A stretch of 63,925 nucleotides of DNA from JBCCGI01 sp039029355 (GTDB lineage: Bacteria; Planctomycetota; UBA1135; GCA-002686595), in NCBI GenBank assembly GCA_039029355.1, contig JBCCGI010000046.1, positions 1 through 63,925 on the forward strand, in the 5' to 3' direction. Under the pieces are notes generated by a model that saw only the letters and a program-made list of their open reading frames with translations, did no database searches and had not been told where the DNA came from. This document shows, piece by piece, positions 39,444 through 48,857 of the stretch. Position numbers and translations under genes: made by a program. Position 1 is the stretch's first letter, and every line of letters starts with the position of its first letter.

Positions 39444-41828
39444 TTAGACGAGCTCGACGCGCTTGCGGAGGATCCACTCCAGGGAGAGCAGGCCCAGGGC
39501 CAGGAGCAGCGTGCCCCAGTGGTCCCAGGCGTCGTCGAGGCGCGAGGAGATCGGCTCGCGCCGCTCCTCGTCGCCGGGGAACTCCTCGGAGAGCGCGTCG
39601 AGCTCGGCGAGCGAGACGGCGCGTCCTCCGGTGGTCGCGGCGAGGCCCTGCAGCGCCTCGGGGTCGGGCGCGGGGTTGGCCGTCTCGCGCGAGGGCAGCG
39701 TCACGTCGAACTCCACCGTCGCCACGCGCTCGCCGCCGGCCTCGATCCAAGCCCGGTAGAGCCCCGGCCGGTCGACCTGCAGCGCGGCGCGGTAGAGGCC
39801 GGCGCGGTCGGGCACGGCGAGCAGCCTGAGCGGCACGGTGCGGCCCTCGGGGCCGCTCCAGAGCACATCCTGCGACGGCTTCTCGGCCGGGCGGAAGTCC
39901 TCGTCGAGCACGCGCGCTTCGAGCGTGACGCGCTCGTCGAGGTGGTAGCTGGTACGCGGCGTTTCGAGTCGATAGCGCCGGTCGCCGCTCTTCAGTCGGC
40001 CCAGCGCCAGCCAGCGGATCGCGTTGCGCCAGAAGCGCTCGTGGTAGCGGTCGCCGAAGTGGTAGCGCCACATCCAGGTCGAGTCGACGCCGAGGTACAT
40101 CGTGCGGCCCGACGGGAAGTAGCCGACGACGACCAGCGGGTGCCGGCCGTGGTTGTTGCCCAGCGAGGGGTGCCGCGCGAGCACCTCGGCGCCGGGCTTG
40201 GCGCGCTCCACCGGCCGGTACCAGAAGAAGCCGCGCAGGCCGCTGGGGCCCTCCCACAGAGTGCGGTTGGTCTCGGTGTCGGGGTGCAGCCGGACCACCT
40301 CGTGCGGGTTGGTCGGGTCCTCTAGGGCCGGGTGGAACTCGAAGCGCGTGTCGCCCTCGAAGGCGAGCATGTTGGTCGAATCCAGCACGACCGGCAGCAC
40401 GTCCTCCAGAGGCGTCTGCGAGTAGGCGCGCGGGTTGTCGTACTCGCCCGCCTGGAACAAGAGGCCGCCGCCGGCCTCGACGAACTCGCGCAGGGCGGTC
40501 AGGAACTGCTCGCCCTCGGTGGGGTCGAGCGAGATCTTGTACGGGTTGACGTCGCCCAGGATGACCACGTCGTAGTTGTCGAGCAGCTCGTCGCGCGTCG
40601 TCGGCACGCGGCGCAGCGGCTCTAGGTCGCCCGAGGCCTCCTGCGGGAAGTCGGGCGTGGCCGACAGCAGATAGCACTGGGCCTGGATCTTCTTGTCCGA
40701 GCGCAGCAGCAGGTTCTTGAGGTAGCGGTACTCCCAGCGCGGGTAGCCGTCGACGTAGAGCACGCGCAGGAGCGCGGTGGAGACGTGGACCGACAGCTCG
40801 ACCTGGTTGTCGTCGACCATCGTCTCGCCCGGCAGCGTCGGGACCGACACGCGGAAGCGGCGCTCGCCGGGGAGGCCCTCCGGCGGTGCGACGAGCACGA
40901 CGCGCTCGCCGCTGGGCGTCAGCGCGACCTCCTCCTCGGCCAGGAGCCGCGGCGACGCGGTCGGGTCGCGCGGGTCGAGCTCCTCGAGCAGCACCTGGGC
41001 CGCCGCGACGTCCTCGGTGCCGCGGCCGAGCACGCGCACCGCGACCGCGATCTCATCGCCTTCGAGCGTCGTCCGCGGCGCCTCGACCAGCTCGACCAGC
41101 GCGTTGCGCTCGGGCCGCGTGTCGCCGACGACCACGGTGTGCACCGGGATGCCGGCGGCGCCCGCAGCGCGCCCGGCCTCCAGCAGCGGCAGCCCGCCGT
41201 TCTGGCGGCCGTCGGAGAGCACGACCACGTCGGTGACGTAGCGCCCGCGCTGGGTCGCCAGCACCTGGGTCAGCGCGTCGCCGAGGTGCGTGCCCGGCCC
41301 GCGGCCGGCGCCCTGGTCGGGCGAGGTCCAGGCCGTCGCGCCTTCGTCGAAGCCGTACAGCGAGGTCTTGTAGCCGCCGGCCTCCAGCTCGCCCAGGAAG
41401 CCGCCCGAGAGCGCGCCCTGCACCAGCGCAAGGCGCGTCGTGTCGCCCAGCCCGCCGGCCGCGAGAGACGACAGCGCCGCGCGCGCGTCGGCGTCGCCCG
41501 AGTAGGAGTCCTTGCGCCGCATGCTCGCCGAGTCGTCGACGAGCACCACGACCTCGGCCGGGTAGACCTCCTCGCGCTGCTGCACCAGCACCGGGCGCGT
41601 GAGCACCAGGAAGAGCAGCGTCAGCGCGGCGAAGCGCAGCGTCGACAGCACGGCGCGCGCCGAAGTCGAGATGCTCTCGCGCCCGTAGCCCAGCCAGGTG
41701 ACCAGGGCGAAGAGCGGCAGCACCACGAGGACGATGATCCAGGGCGCGGGCGCGTCCAGCAGGCGCAGCGTCTCGCTGGTGCCCGACTGGGATTCGACGA
41801 CCTCCTGAACGGCGAGCGGCAGCGTCAC
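39444..41828 (-). CDS. Membrane-anchored VWA-domain protein with glutamine-amidotransferase-like segment
   Basis: The 794-aa product has two N-terminal membrane helices (about 30-47 and 63-80) and a VWA domain with an intact metal-binding site (VVLVDDSASM, D98-x-S-x-S102; VVVLSDGRQNGG). A beta-sandwich region follows, then at about 355-560 a segment like class I glutamine-amidotransferase domains (LRVLYVDGYPRWEYRYLK, YDVVILGDVNP, GGGLLFQAG) without a catalytic Cys triad. A C-terminal membrane helix (LLLALGLLSLEWIL) ends the protein. This arrangement is typical of planctomycete and bacteroidete aerotolerance-type (Bat) VWA proteins. It overlaps the stop of the BatA-like gene by 4 nt. Confidence 0.88.
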   Translation of the reverse strand: MTLPLAVQEVVESQSGTSETLRLLDAPAPWIIVLVVLPLFALVTWLGYGRESISTSARAVLSTLRFAALTLLFLVLTRPVLVQQREEVYPAEVVVLVDDSASMRRKDSYSGDADARAALSSLAAGGLGDTTRLALVQGALSGGFLGELEAGGYKTSLYGFDEGATAWTSPDQGAGRGPGTHLGDALTQVLATQRGRYVTDVVVLSDGRQNGGLPLLEAGRAAGAAGIPVHTVVVGDTRPERNALVELVEAPRTTLEGDEIAVAVRVLGRGTEDVAAAQVLLEELDPRDPTASPRLLAEEEVALTPSGERVVLVAPPEGLPGERRFRVSVPTLPGETMVDDNQVELSVHVSTALLRVLYVDGYPRWEYRYLKNLLLRSDKKIQAQCYLLSATPDFPQEASGDLEPLRRVPTTRDELLDNYDVVILGDVNPYKISLDPTEGEQFLTALREFVEAGGGLLFQAGEYDNPRAYSQTPLEDVLPVVLDSTNMLAFEGDTRFEFHPALEDPTNPHEVVRLHPDTETNRTLWEGPSGLRGFFWYRPVERAKPGAEVLARHPSLGNNHGRHPLVVVGYFPSGRTMYLGVDSTWMWRYHFGDRYHERFWRNAIRWLALGRLKSGDRRYRLETPRTSYHLDERVTLEARVLDEDFRPAEKPSQDVLWSGPEGRTVPLRLLAVPDRAGLYRAALQVDRPGLYRAWIEAGGERVATVEFDVTLPSRETANPAPDPEALQGLAATTGGRAVSLAELDALSEEFPGDEERREPISSRLDDAWDHWGTLLLALGLLSLEWILRKRVELV

Positions 41829-44095
41829 GCGATCCTCCTCCGACTACCGATCCATGCGGCCCACAGCGACTCGCCGATCAGCGCGGCGAGGCACCCGAAG
41901 GCGAGCCAGCGCCACAGCTCGCCGCGGCTTGGCGTGTCATCCCCGGCGGCTGAGCTCCCGTCCGCATCGCCCGGGCCGAGCGCGCGCAGGCCGGGGTGCA
42001 GCGCCTCGACCTCGTCCGGGGCCATACGCATCAGGTCGCTCTCGCTCGCGTCGAGCTGCACCGAGAACGACACCGGCGGCGCGCCGTCGCGCTCGATCGA
42101 CCACAGGCCGACCTGGTCCGGCGAGGCGATGGCGGGCAGCCGCCACAGGCCGTCGCCGATCTCGGTCGGCTCGCCGTCCAGCGGGCGGCGCGAGCCGTCG
42201 GGGCGCAGCACCGAGAGGCCGCGCGGGAAGGCCTCGACCTCGGCGATCAGCGGGCTGCCGACGCGCACGTTGCGCGAGGGACGCAGCCCGCGCCCGGCAT
42301 AGCGCAGGAGCTCGTGCACCAGCGGCACCAGCGTGCGCGGCGACTCGGGCAGCTTGGTCCACGCGGGGTCGATCGTCGACGTCCACAGGAACACGCGGCC
42401 GCGGTCGTAGGGGCGCTCGTAGAGCAGCCCCTGAGCGTCTTCGTCGAGCCGGATCAGCGGGCGCGCGTCCTCGCGCGGCTCGGTCGCCAGGAAGCTCCAC
42501 ACCGGCACCTCGGTGAGGAAGGGCCGCCACCTCTCGTCGGCGAAGAAGGCCAGCGCCGGGTGGTCGGCGTCGAACTCGGTGGCGCGGAAGTAGGACGAGC
42601 GGCGGTCGAGCACCTCGCGCCGCCGGCCGAGGCGCGCGGGCAGGAGCCCCGACCCGTCGGGCGGGTAGAAGCGCAGGTTCCAGTCCTCGCGCCAGGTCTC
42701 GACGCGCTCGCCGCAGGTGACCAGGAGCGAAGCGCCGGTCGCGACCCGCGCCTCGAGCTGATCGACCAGCGCCTGCGCCGGCGCCGCGACGTTGGCGAGC
42801 ACGATCATGTCGAACTCCGCCAGGTCCACCTCGCCGCTGGCCAGGCCGAGGTCGGTGACCACGGTGGGGAGGAAGGGCGAGCTGCCCGCGACCGCGAGCG
42901 AGCCGGGGATCGAGGCCTCGTCGGGCGGATCGAGCACCGCGCGCAGGTAGCCGACCTCGTCCTCGGCGATGTCGTCGGCGGGCTCGCCGTTCACCAGCAG
43001 CACGCGCAGCGGCGGCGGCACCGAGAGCACCTGGTCGCGCGCGTCGTCGATGGTCATGCGGTCGCCCTCGAGGCGCGCGGTCACGGTGTGGTGACCCGCG
43101 GCGCTGAAGACGACCGGGAAGATCAGCTCGGCGCTGCCGCGGCCCGGCAGCTCGACGCTCTGGCTCGGCTGGCGTTCGCCGTCGATCTCCAGCGCCACCC
43201 GCGCCGAGCTCGCGCCGCCGACGCCGAAGCTGGCCACGCGCACGCCGACCTCGACGGTCGTGCCGGGGCCGAGGATCGGCCCGAAGGTGTCGATCCCCTC
43301 GATCGCCAGGTTCGGCGGGTCGACGGCGCTGGGGCCGAGGTCCTCGACGACCACCGTCAGGCCGAGCTCGTGCAGCTTGTCGAGGGCCGCGAACAGCGTC
43401 GGCGTGGCCTGCTCTTCGTCGTCGGCTTCGGCTTCGGCTGCCTCCGCCACCGGCGCGGGGACGAACGCGCCGCGCTGCAGGTCGGTCAGGAGCCGGATCT
43501 CGATGCCGCCGGCATCGCCGCCCGCGGACTGTTCCTCGGCCCACTTGGCCACGTCGGCGAGCGTCGCGCCCAGGTCCAGCGGCTCGTGCGTCGGCGCGGT
43601 GACGGTCGACAGCACCGCCAGGGCGTCCTCGGGCGAGCGCGCCGACAGCAGCCGCGGCGCCGCTCCGGCGAGGATCAGGCGCACGCGGTCGCCGCGCGTG
43701 CCGTCGAGGTCGGAGAGCAGCGTGCGCGCCCGCTCGAGCTCGCGCTCGAACACCGTCTCGACGTTCTCGCGGTAGCCGGTCGACGCCGAGCCGTCGATCA
43801 GGAGCACGACCTCGCGCCGGCTCTCGGTCAGCGGCGCCAGCACGCTGTCCTTGCCGGTGAACGGCCGCGCGACGGCCAGCGCCAGGAGCGCCACCGCCGC
43901 CATCCGCAGCAGGAGCAGCAGGAGGTTCTCGAGCTGCGAGCGCCGCCGCGTCTTCTTGTACGCCGCCAGCACGAAGCGCATGGCCGCCCACTCGATCGGG
44001 CGGTGCCGCTGCCGGTTGAGCAGGTGGATCAGGAGCGGGACCGCCGCGAGCGCGGCTCCGGCCGCCAGTCCGGGGTGTACGAAGCCTTCGAACAT
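41825..44095 (-). CDS. BatA-domain VWA membrane protein
   Basis: The 756-aa product begins with a BatA N-terminal domain (LLIHLLNRQRHRPIEWAAMR, two membrane helices within 1-78). A VWA domain follows with a MIDAS-type DGSAS (D101); the position after it is Thr rather than Met. A CARDB-like beta-domain is at about 255-345, then an amidotransferase-like segment (LRVLLVNGE, DMIVLANVAAPAQ). The C-terminal helix is LAFGCLAALIGESLWAAWIG. It shares this layout with the next VWA protein of the operon, so the two may form a heteromeric membrane pair. Its ATG shares one base with the DUF58 stop (TGATG). Confidence 0.9.
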   Translation of the reverse strand: MFEGFVHPGLAAGAALAAVPLLIHLLNRQRHRPIEWAAMRFVLAAYKKTRRRSQLENLLLLLLRMAAVALLALAVARPFTGKDSVLAPLTESRREVVLLIDGSASTGYRENVETVFERELERARTLLSDLDGTRGDRVRLILAGAAPRLLSARSPEDALAVLSTVTAPTHEPLDLGATLADVAKWAEEQSAGGDAGGIEIRLLTDLQRGAFVPAPVAEAAEAEADDEEQATPTLFAALDKLHELGLTVVVEDLGPSAVDPPNLAIEGIDTFGPILGPGTTVEVGVRVASFGVGGASSARVALEIDGERQPSQSVELPGRGSAELIFPVVFSAAGHHTVTARLEGDRMTIDDARDQVLSVPPPLRVLLVNGEPADDIAEDEVGYLRAVLDPPDEASIPGSLAVAGSSPFLPTVVTDLGLASGEVDLAEFDMIVLANVAAPAQALVDQLEARVATGASLLVTCGERVETWREDWNLRFYPPDGSGLLPARLGRRREVLDRRSSYFRATEFDADHPALAFFADERWRPFLTEVPVWSFLATEPREDARPLIRLDEDAQGLLYERPYDRGRVFLWTSTIDPAWTKLPESPRTLVPLVHELLRYAGRGLRPSRNVRVGSPLIAEVEAFPRGLSVLRPDGSRRPLDGEPTEIGDGLWRLPAIASPDQVGLWSIERDGAPPVSFSVQLDASESDLMRMAPDEVEALHPGLRALGPGDADGSSAAGDDTPSRGELWRWLAFGCLAALIGESLWAAWIGSRRRIA

Positions 44096-45006
44096 CAGCT
44101 ACGCGCCCTTGCCCGCGCCGTGCGGTGTGCGAGGTAGGTCGAGAGGGCGACGTCCAGCGGCGTCGAGGTGGTCAGCGGCACGAAGTCGACGCCGAGCAGG
44201 CGCGCGTTCTTCTTGAGCTCCTCGTTGTGGCGCAGGATCTCCTCCTTGTAGGCGCTACGGATCGACTTCGGGTCGACCTTCACGCGCCCGGCGCCCTCGA
44301 GGCCGTCGAGGCGCAGGAGGCGCTCGTAGTCGAACTCGAGCTCCTGGGGGTCGAGGACCTGGAACAGGATCGGCTCGTGTCCGGCGTGGGTGAGGCGGCG
44401 CATCGCCTCGACGACGCTGTCCACCTCGTCGAAGAAGTCGGAGAAGATCGCCACGATGCCGCGGCGGCGGAGCTTGGTGCCGATCCACTGCAGCACCTCG
44501 CCGACCTTGGTGGCGCCGGTGGGCGTGGCCTCTTCGAGCGCGGTCGTGATGTCGGCGAGCTGGTGCATCCCGCTCTTCGGCGAGACCTTGTCGCGCACGT
44601 CCTCGTCGAACAGCACCAGGCCCGCCGAGTCGCGCTGACGGATCACCAGCGACGCGAGCGCGGACGCGCACCAACGCGCGTAGTCGAGCTTCGACCACTC
44701 GACCGACTTGAAGCCCATCGACTCCGAGCCGTCGACCAGGAGGTGGCAGCTGAAGTTCGTCTCCTCGATGAACTCCTTGACCACCAGCCGGTTCGAGCGC
44801 GCGAAGATCTTCCAGTCCACGTGCCGCAGCTCGTCGCCCGGCACGTATTGACGGTGCTGGGCGAACTCGATCGAGCTGCCGCGGTGGGGCGAGCGGTGCT
44901 GGCCCGCCATGAAGCCCTCGACCACCGTCCGCGCCACGAGGGCGAGGCTGGAGAGCTTGTCGAGGACCCGCGGGTCCAGCGACGTCGCCGATTGGTTCGC
45001 GGGCAC
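44095..45006 (-). CDS. DUF58 family protein (VWA-like partner of MoxR)
   Basis: DUF58 proteins are encoded beside MoxR ATPases and carry a VWA-like fold. The 303-aa product has the full family signature: SSIEFAQHRQYVPGDELRHVDWKIFARSNRL, cited here as SSIEFAQHRQYVPGD and RHVDWKIFAR. A MIDAS-type DGSES (D92) follows, then IVAIFSDFFDE. There is no N-terminal membrane helix, unlike many DUF58 proteins, so it is predicted cytoplasmic. It starts 4 nt after the moxR stop. A role as adaptor between the ATPase and the membrane VWA proteins is the accepted but unproven idea for this family. Confidence 0.93.
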   Translation of the reverse strand: MPANQSATSLDPRVLDKLSSLALVARTVVEGFMAGQHRSPHRGSSIEFAQHRQYVPGDELRHVDWKIFARSNRLVVKEFIEETNFSCHLLVDGSESMGFKSVEWSKLDYARWCASALASLVIRQRDSAGLVLFDEDVRDKVSPKSGMHQLADITTALEEATPTGATKVGEVLQWIGTKLRRRGIVAIFSDFFDEVDSVVEAMRRLTHAGHEPILFQVLDPQELEFDYERLLRLDGLEGAGRVKVDPKSIRSAYKEEILRHNEELKKNARLLGVDFVPLTTSTPLDVALSTYLAHRTARARARS

Positions 45007-45010
45007 CCCG

Positions 45011-46048
<1,038 letters not shown>

Positions 46049-46061
46049 GAACTGCGCTTTT

Positions 46062-46140
46062 CCTCGGCCCGTGGGCCTGGTTGCCTCGGCCCGTTGGGCC
46101 TGGTTGATAGGGGCCTTGGTGGATCGGGGCCTGGTGGATA
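46062..46140 (-). repeat. Tandem palindromic repeats in the moxR leader
   Basis: Two adjacent copies, 46062-46083 (22 nt) and 46084-46106 (23 nt), read on the coding strand CAACCAGGCCCACGGGCCGAGG; the second has one extra A. Each contains GGCCC-A-CGGGCC-type inverted halves. Two further degenerate copies sharing CCAGGCCCC or CCAAGGCCCC extend to 46140. On the moxR mRNA they would form consecutive small hairpins just before the start codon, so a role in translation or mRNA stability is plausible. Confidence 0.75.
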
Positions 46141-46327
46141 CGTGGGGGAGAGGGACGAACGGATTTCTCCAACCGTCTTCGGCGCCTTGGGCCTCGAACC
46201 GGAGGGCTTTACGGCGGCCGGAGCCGGGGCGCGAGCGTCCAATGCCTCTCTTAAATACGCCGTGGGCGCCGAAGCTACAGCCGGAAACCGCCCCAGGGTG
46301 TCCGGGCCGGGCCTTTCCGCATAGTCC
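46141..46327 (-). other. Presumed promoter region of the moxR operon
   Basis: The gap between the PQQ-like gene stop (46328) and the repeats contains CGTATTTAAG on the minus strand (complement of 46250-46259). This is the same ten bases as at 2069-2078 on the plus strand upstream of the sigma-54-type activator. The rest is GC-rich. No matching -35 hexamer stands out. Confidence 0.3.
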
Positions 46328-48427
46328 TTACCTGACGGTTCGGAAAGCCCACACGCCGTTTTGACCCACAACGACGACGGTGTCCCCGCTGAGGAACAGC
46401 TCGCCGCCGGAGGCCCCTTCGAGCGGCGGCAGCCCGGCGTAGTCCAGCAGGTAGAGCTCGCGCTCGAGGTCGAAGAGGTAGAGCCCGCGGTCGCTCGCGG
46501 CGAGGGCGCGCCCGGCGCTGGTCGCGCCGACCCCCGAGAAGCGCTCCGCGCGGCCCAGGTAGACCGCCTCGCGCCGCTCGGCGCCGTCGACCGAGCTCCA
46601 GAACACGGTCCGCTGCCGCCCAGCGCGGCCCTGGAGCACGACCCCGCCCGGCTCGCCCGCCCCGAGCAGGGCGGCGGCCTCGCCGATCGCCAGCGGAGGG
46701 CGCGCCAGGAGCGCCCCGAGGGCGTCGTCGCGGGGCGTCAGCTCCGCGGCCGCCAGCCAGTACAGCCGGTCCGAGTCGGCGGGGGCCCACAGGAGCTCCC
46801 CCGGGCCGCCGTCCGCGGGGGTCCGCCGCGGCCGGTCGCCGGACCAGCCACCGGCCCCGGCGGGGCGCCGGCGGGGGCGGAAGCTCCACAGCATGCGCCC
46901 GTCGAGCGGGTCGACCAGGTGCCCCGAGCCCAGGTGGGTGCTGGCGAAGACCAGTCCGTCCACCAAAGCCAGCGGCTGCGCCGCGGAGCGCCGGCTGGCC
47001 CCGGCCGAGAAGCGCCCGCGCTCCTCGGTCAGGTCTGAGCCCTTGGCCAGATAGCGCGTCCAAAGGAGCGAGCCATCCGCGGCCGAGAAGCCCAGGAGCC
47101 AGGCGCGGACCTCGCTCTCGAGCGTGCGCGCCTGGGCCACCACCGTATCGCCCACAACCAGCGGCCCGGGCTGGATCTCCGCCCCCCGCAGCTCGGCCAG
47201 GCCGGGCTCGGTGCTGACGGCTCCATCCGGGCCCACGCGCAGGTCGCCGAGCACCGCCCAGCGCAGGGTGGGCAGCTCGTCGGTCGTCAGGAGGTCCTGG
47301 GTGGGGGGCGGGGGCTCGATGCAGGCCAGCGCGTTCGCGATGGGCTCGGCGTCGCGCCGGAAGAGGTCGAGCAGCTCGGCGCGGCCCTGCACGACGTAGA
47401 GCGCGTCCCCGTCGGTGGCGGGGAGCAGCGGCCAGCCCGGCGCGCCGTCGGCGCGGCGCACGTCGGGCGGTCGCTCCAGGGCGTCGCCGATCAGCTCGGC
47501 GGGCTCGAAGCCGGCCTCCTGGATCGGCCCCTTGGCCGCGTCGAGGCGCAGCAGGATCACCCGCGACGCGGTCTGCACCGCCAGGCGCCCGTCGGCGAGC
47601 AGCGCCGCGCCCGGCCGCACGCCGCGCCCGGGGCCGGGCTTGGGCAGGCCGCGGTCCCAGCGCTGCTCCGGGCGCCAGGTGTGGCTGCCGAGGGCCAGCA
47701 GGCGGTCGCCGCCGGACCAGGGGGCGGGGGCGTAGTCGCGCTCCTCGGTGTCCAGCCAGGACTGCCGGCGCGCGAGCGCCGACGCGAGCGACGCAGCCGG
47801 CTCGGCGCCGTCGAGGAGCGCCAGGTGGCGCAGCGCGCGGGCGCACCAGCTGCGGGCCCGTTCGGAGCGCCCGGAGGCGATCGCGCGGTCGGCGAGCAGC
47901 AGGCCGGAGCGCACCGCGAGCTCGGTCCCGGGGTAGCCGCGCTCGATGCCGCGGTGGGGCTCCGCATCGCGGCCCGCGGCGGCGCGCGCCGCCTCGACGG
48001 GCTCGGCCACGCGCGCGCGCCAGACCGCGCGCTCCTCCGGCGTCAGGGCGACGATCCGCGCCAGGAGCGCCGCGGCCGATCCCTCGGTCAGCCGGCCCGG
48101 GGTCGCCTCGCGCTGGGAGGGGTGGACCACCGAGCTGCCCTCGGGGGCCGCGGCGAGCGCGGTGCGCCAGCCGTCGAAGGCCTCGTTGTAGAGCCGCTCG
48201 GCGTCGCGGGCCGTCGCCGGGTCGGCGGCGGCGGTGCGCGCGCGGGCGAGCGCCTCGTCGCCGCGCGTGAAGAGCTCGTCGACCGCCCGCTCGACGGGCA
48301 GGAAGACGTCGTTCGCCAGCGGACCTTCGGCCCCCGGCGGGAAGCGGTCGTCGGGGCCGTCCTGGGCAGCGCCCAGCGTTAGCGCGGCCCACGCAAGGCC
48401 CGCCCCGAGCGGCGAGAGGAGGGCCAA
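46328..48427 (-). CDS. Secreted PQQ-like beta-propeller protein downstream of eno
   Basis: The 699-aa product starts at the TTG at 48427 with a signal-like hydrophobic N-terminus (LLSPLGAGLAWAALTLGAA). An Ala/Arg-rich helical part (about 40-230) is followed by propeller-like blades with the WxxD/GxxLW pattern of PQQ-type repeats (GFSAADGSLLWTRYLAKG, LVDPLDGRMLWSFRP, LYLFDLERELYLLDY, VVVVGQNGVWAFR). It resembles the much larger TPR/PQQ protein at 34843-39393 in plan. It begins 10 nt after the ftsB-like stop, suggesting one transcript with eno. Function unknown. The weak TTG start lowers certainty of the N-terminus. Confidence 0.75.
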   Translation of the reverse strand: MALLSPLGAGLAWAALTLGAAQDGPDDRFPPGAEGPLANDVFLPVERAVDELFTRGDEALARARTAAADPATARDAERLYNEAFDGWRTALAAAPEGSSVVHPSQREATPGRLTEGSAAALLARIVALTPEERAVWRARVAEPVEAARAAAGRDAEPHRGIERGYPGTELAVRSGLLLADRAIASGRSERARSWCARALRHLALLDGAEPAASLASALARRQSWLDTEERDYAPAPWSGGDRLLALGSHTWRPEQRWDRGLPKPGPGRGVRPGAALLADGRLAVQTASRVILLRLDAAKGPIQEAGFEPAELIGDALERPPDVRRADGAPGWPLLPATDGDALYVVQGRAELLDLFRRDAEPIANALACIEPPPPTQDLLTTDELPTLRWAVLGDLRVGPDGAVSTEPGLAELRGAEIQPGPLVVGDTVVAQARTLESEVRAWLLGFSAADGSLLWTRYLAKGSDLTEERGRFSAGASRRSAAQPLALVDGLVFASTHLGSGHLVDPLDGRMLWSFRPRRRPAGAGGWSGDRPRRTPADGGPGELLWAPADSDRLYWLAAAELTPRDDALGALLARPPLAIGEAAALLGAGEPGGVVLQGRAGRQRTVFWSSVDGAERREAVYLGRAERFSGVGATSAGRALAASDRGLYLFDLERELYLLDYAGLPPLEGASGGELFLSGDTVVVVGQNGVWAFRTVR

Positions 48428-48437
48428 GGCCGCTCCC

Positions 48438-48845
48438 CTAGCGCGCGCCCGCGCCCGGGTCGCGAAGGGGCGCGGTCAGCGGCAGGGCCAGCGGCCGCGG
48501 CGCGCTGGCGAAGGCCTCCGAGCGCCGCGCGCGCTCGACGCGCGCCCGGAACATCGGGTCGGACAGCGCGCGCAGCTGCCGCAGCAGCCGCCCGTTCTCG
48601 TGCAGCAGCTTGGCCTCGCGCGTCGCGACCCGGCCCTCGGCGCGCTCGAGGCGGTGACGCTCGACGAGCGCTGGCGAGAGCCCCAGCAGCGCCAGCTGCG
48701 CGAACAGCGCAAAGGCGGCCGCGATCGGCAGCCACGCGCACACCGCGCGCACCACCGCACCGCCCTCCGGCAGGAAGCGACGCTCCCGGCCGCGCGGCTC
48801 CTCGCCGTCGAGCTCGAGCTCCAGCTGTCGTCCGTCGGAGGTCAT
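48438..48845 (-). CDS. FtsB/DivIC-like septum-formation-initiator family protein
   Basis: The 135-aa product has a short polar cytoplasmic N-terminus, one membrane helix (about 33-56, AVCAWLPIAAAFALFAQLAL) and a coiled coil (about 58-98, ERAEGRVATREAKLLHENGRL), ending in an Ala/Pro-rich tail. This is the FtsB/DivIC layout, and ftsB directly after eno is a widespread bacterial gene order, which supports the call more than sequence does. FtsB joins FtsL and FtsQ in the divisome. It is somewhat longer than typical FtsB (about 100 aa). It lies 12 nt after eno and 10 nt before the PQQ-like gene. Confidence 0.65.
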   Translation of the reverse strand: MTSDGRQLELELDGEEPRGRERRFLPEGGAVVRAVCAWLPIAAAFALFAQLALLGLSPALVERHRLERAEGRVATREAKLLHENGRLLRQLRALSDPMFRARVERARRSEAFASAPRPLALPLTAPLRDPGAGAR

Positions 48846-48857
48846 GGGGGACGCGGT

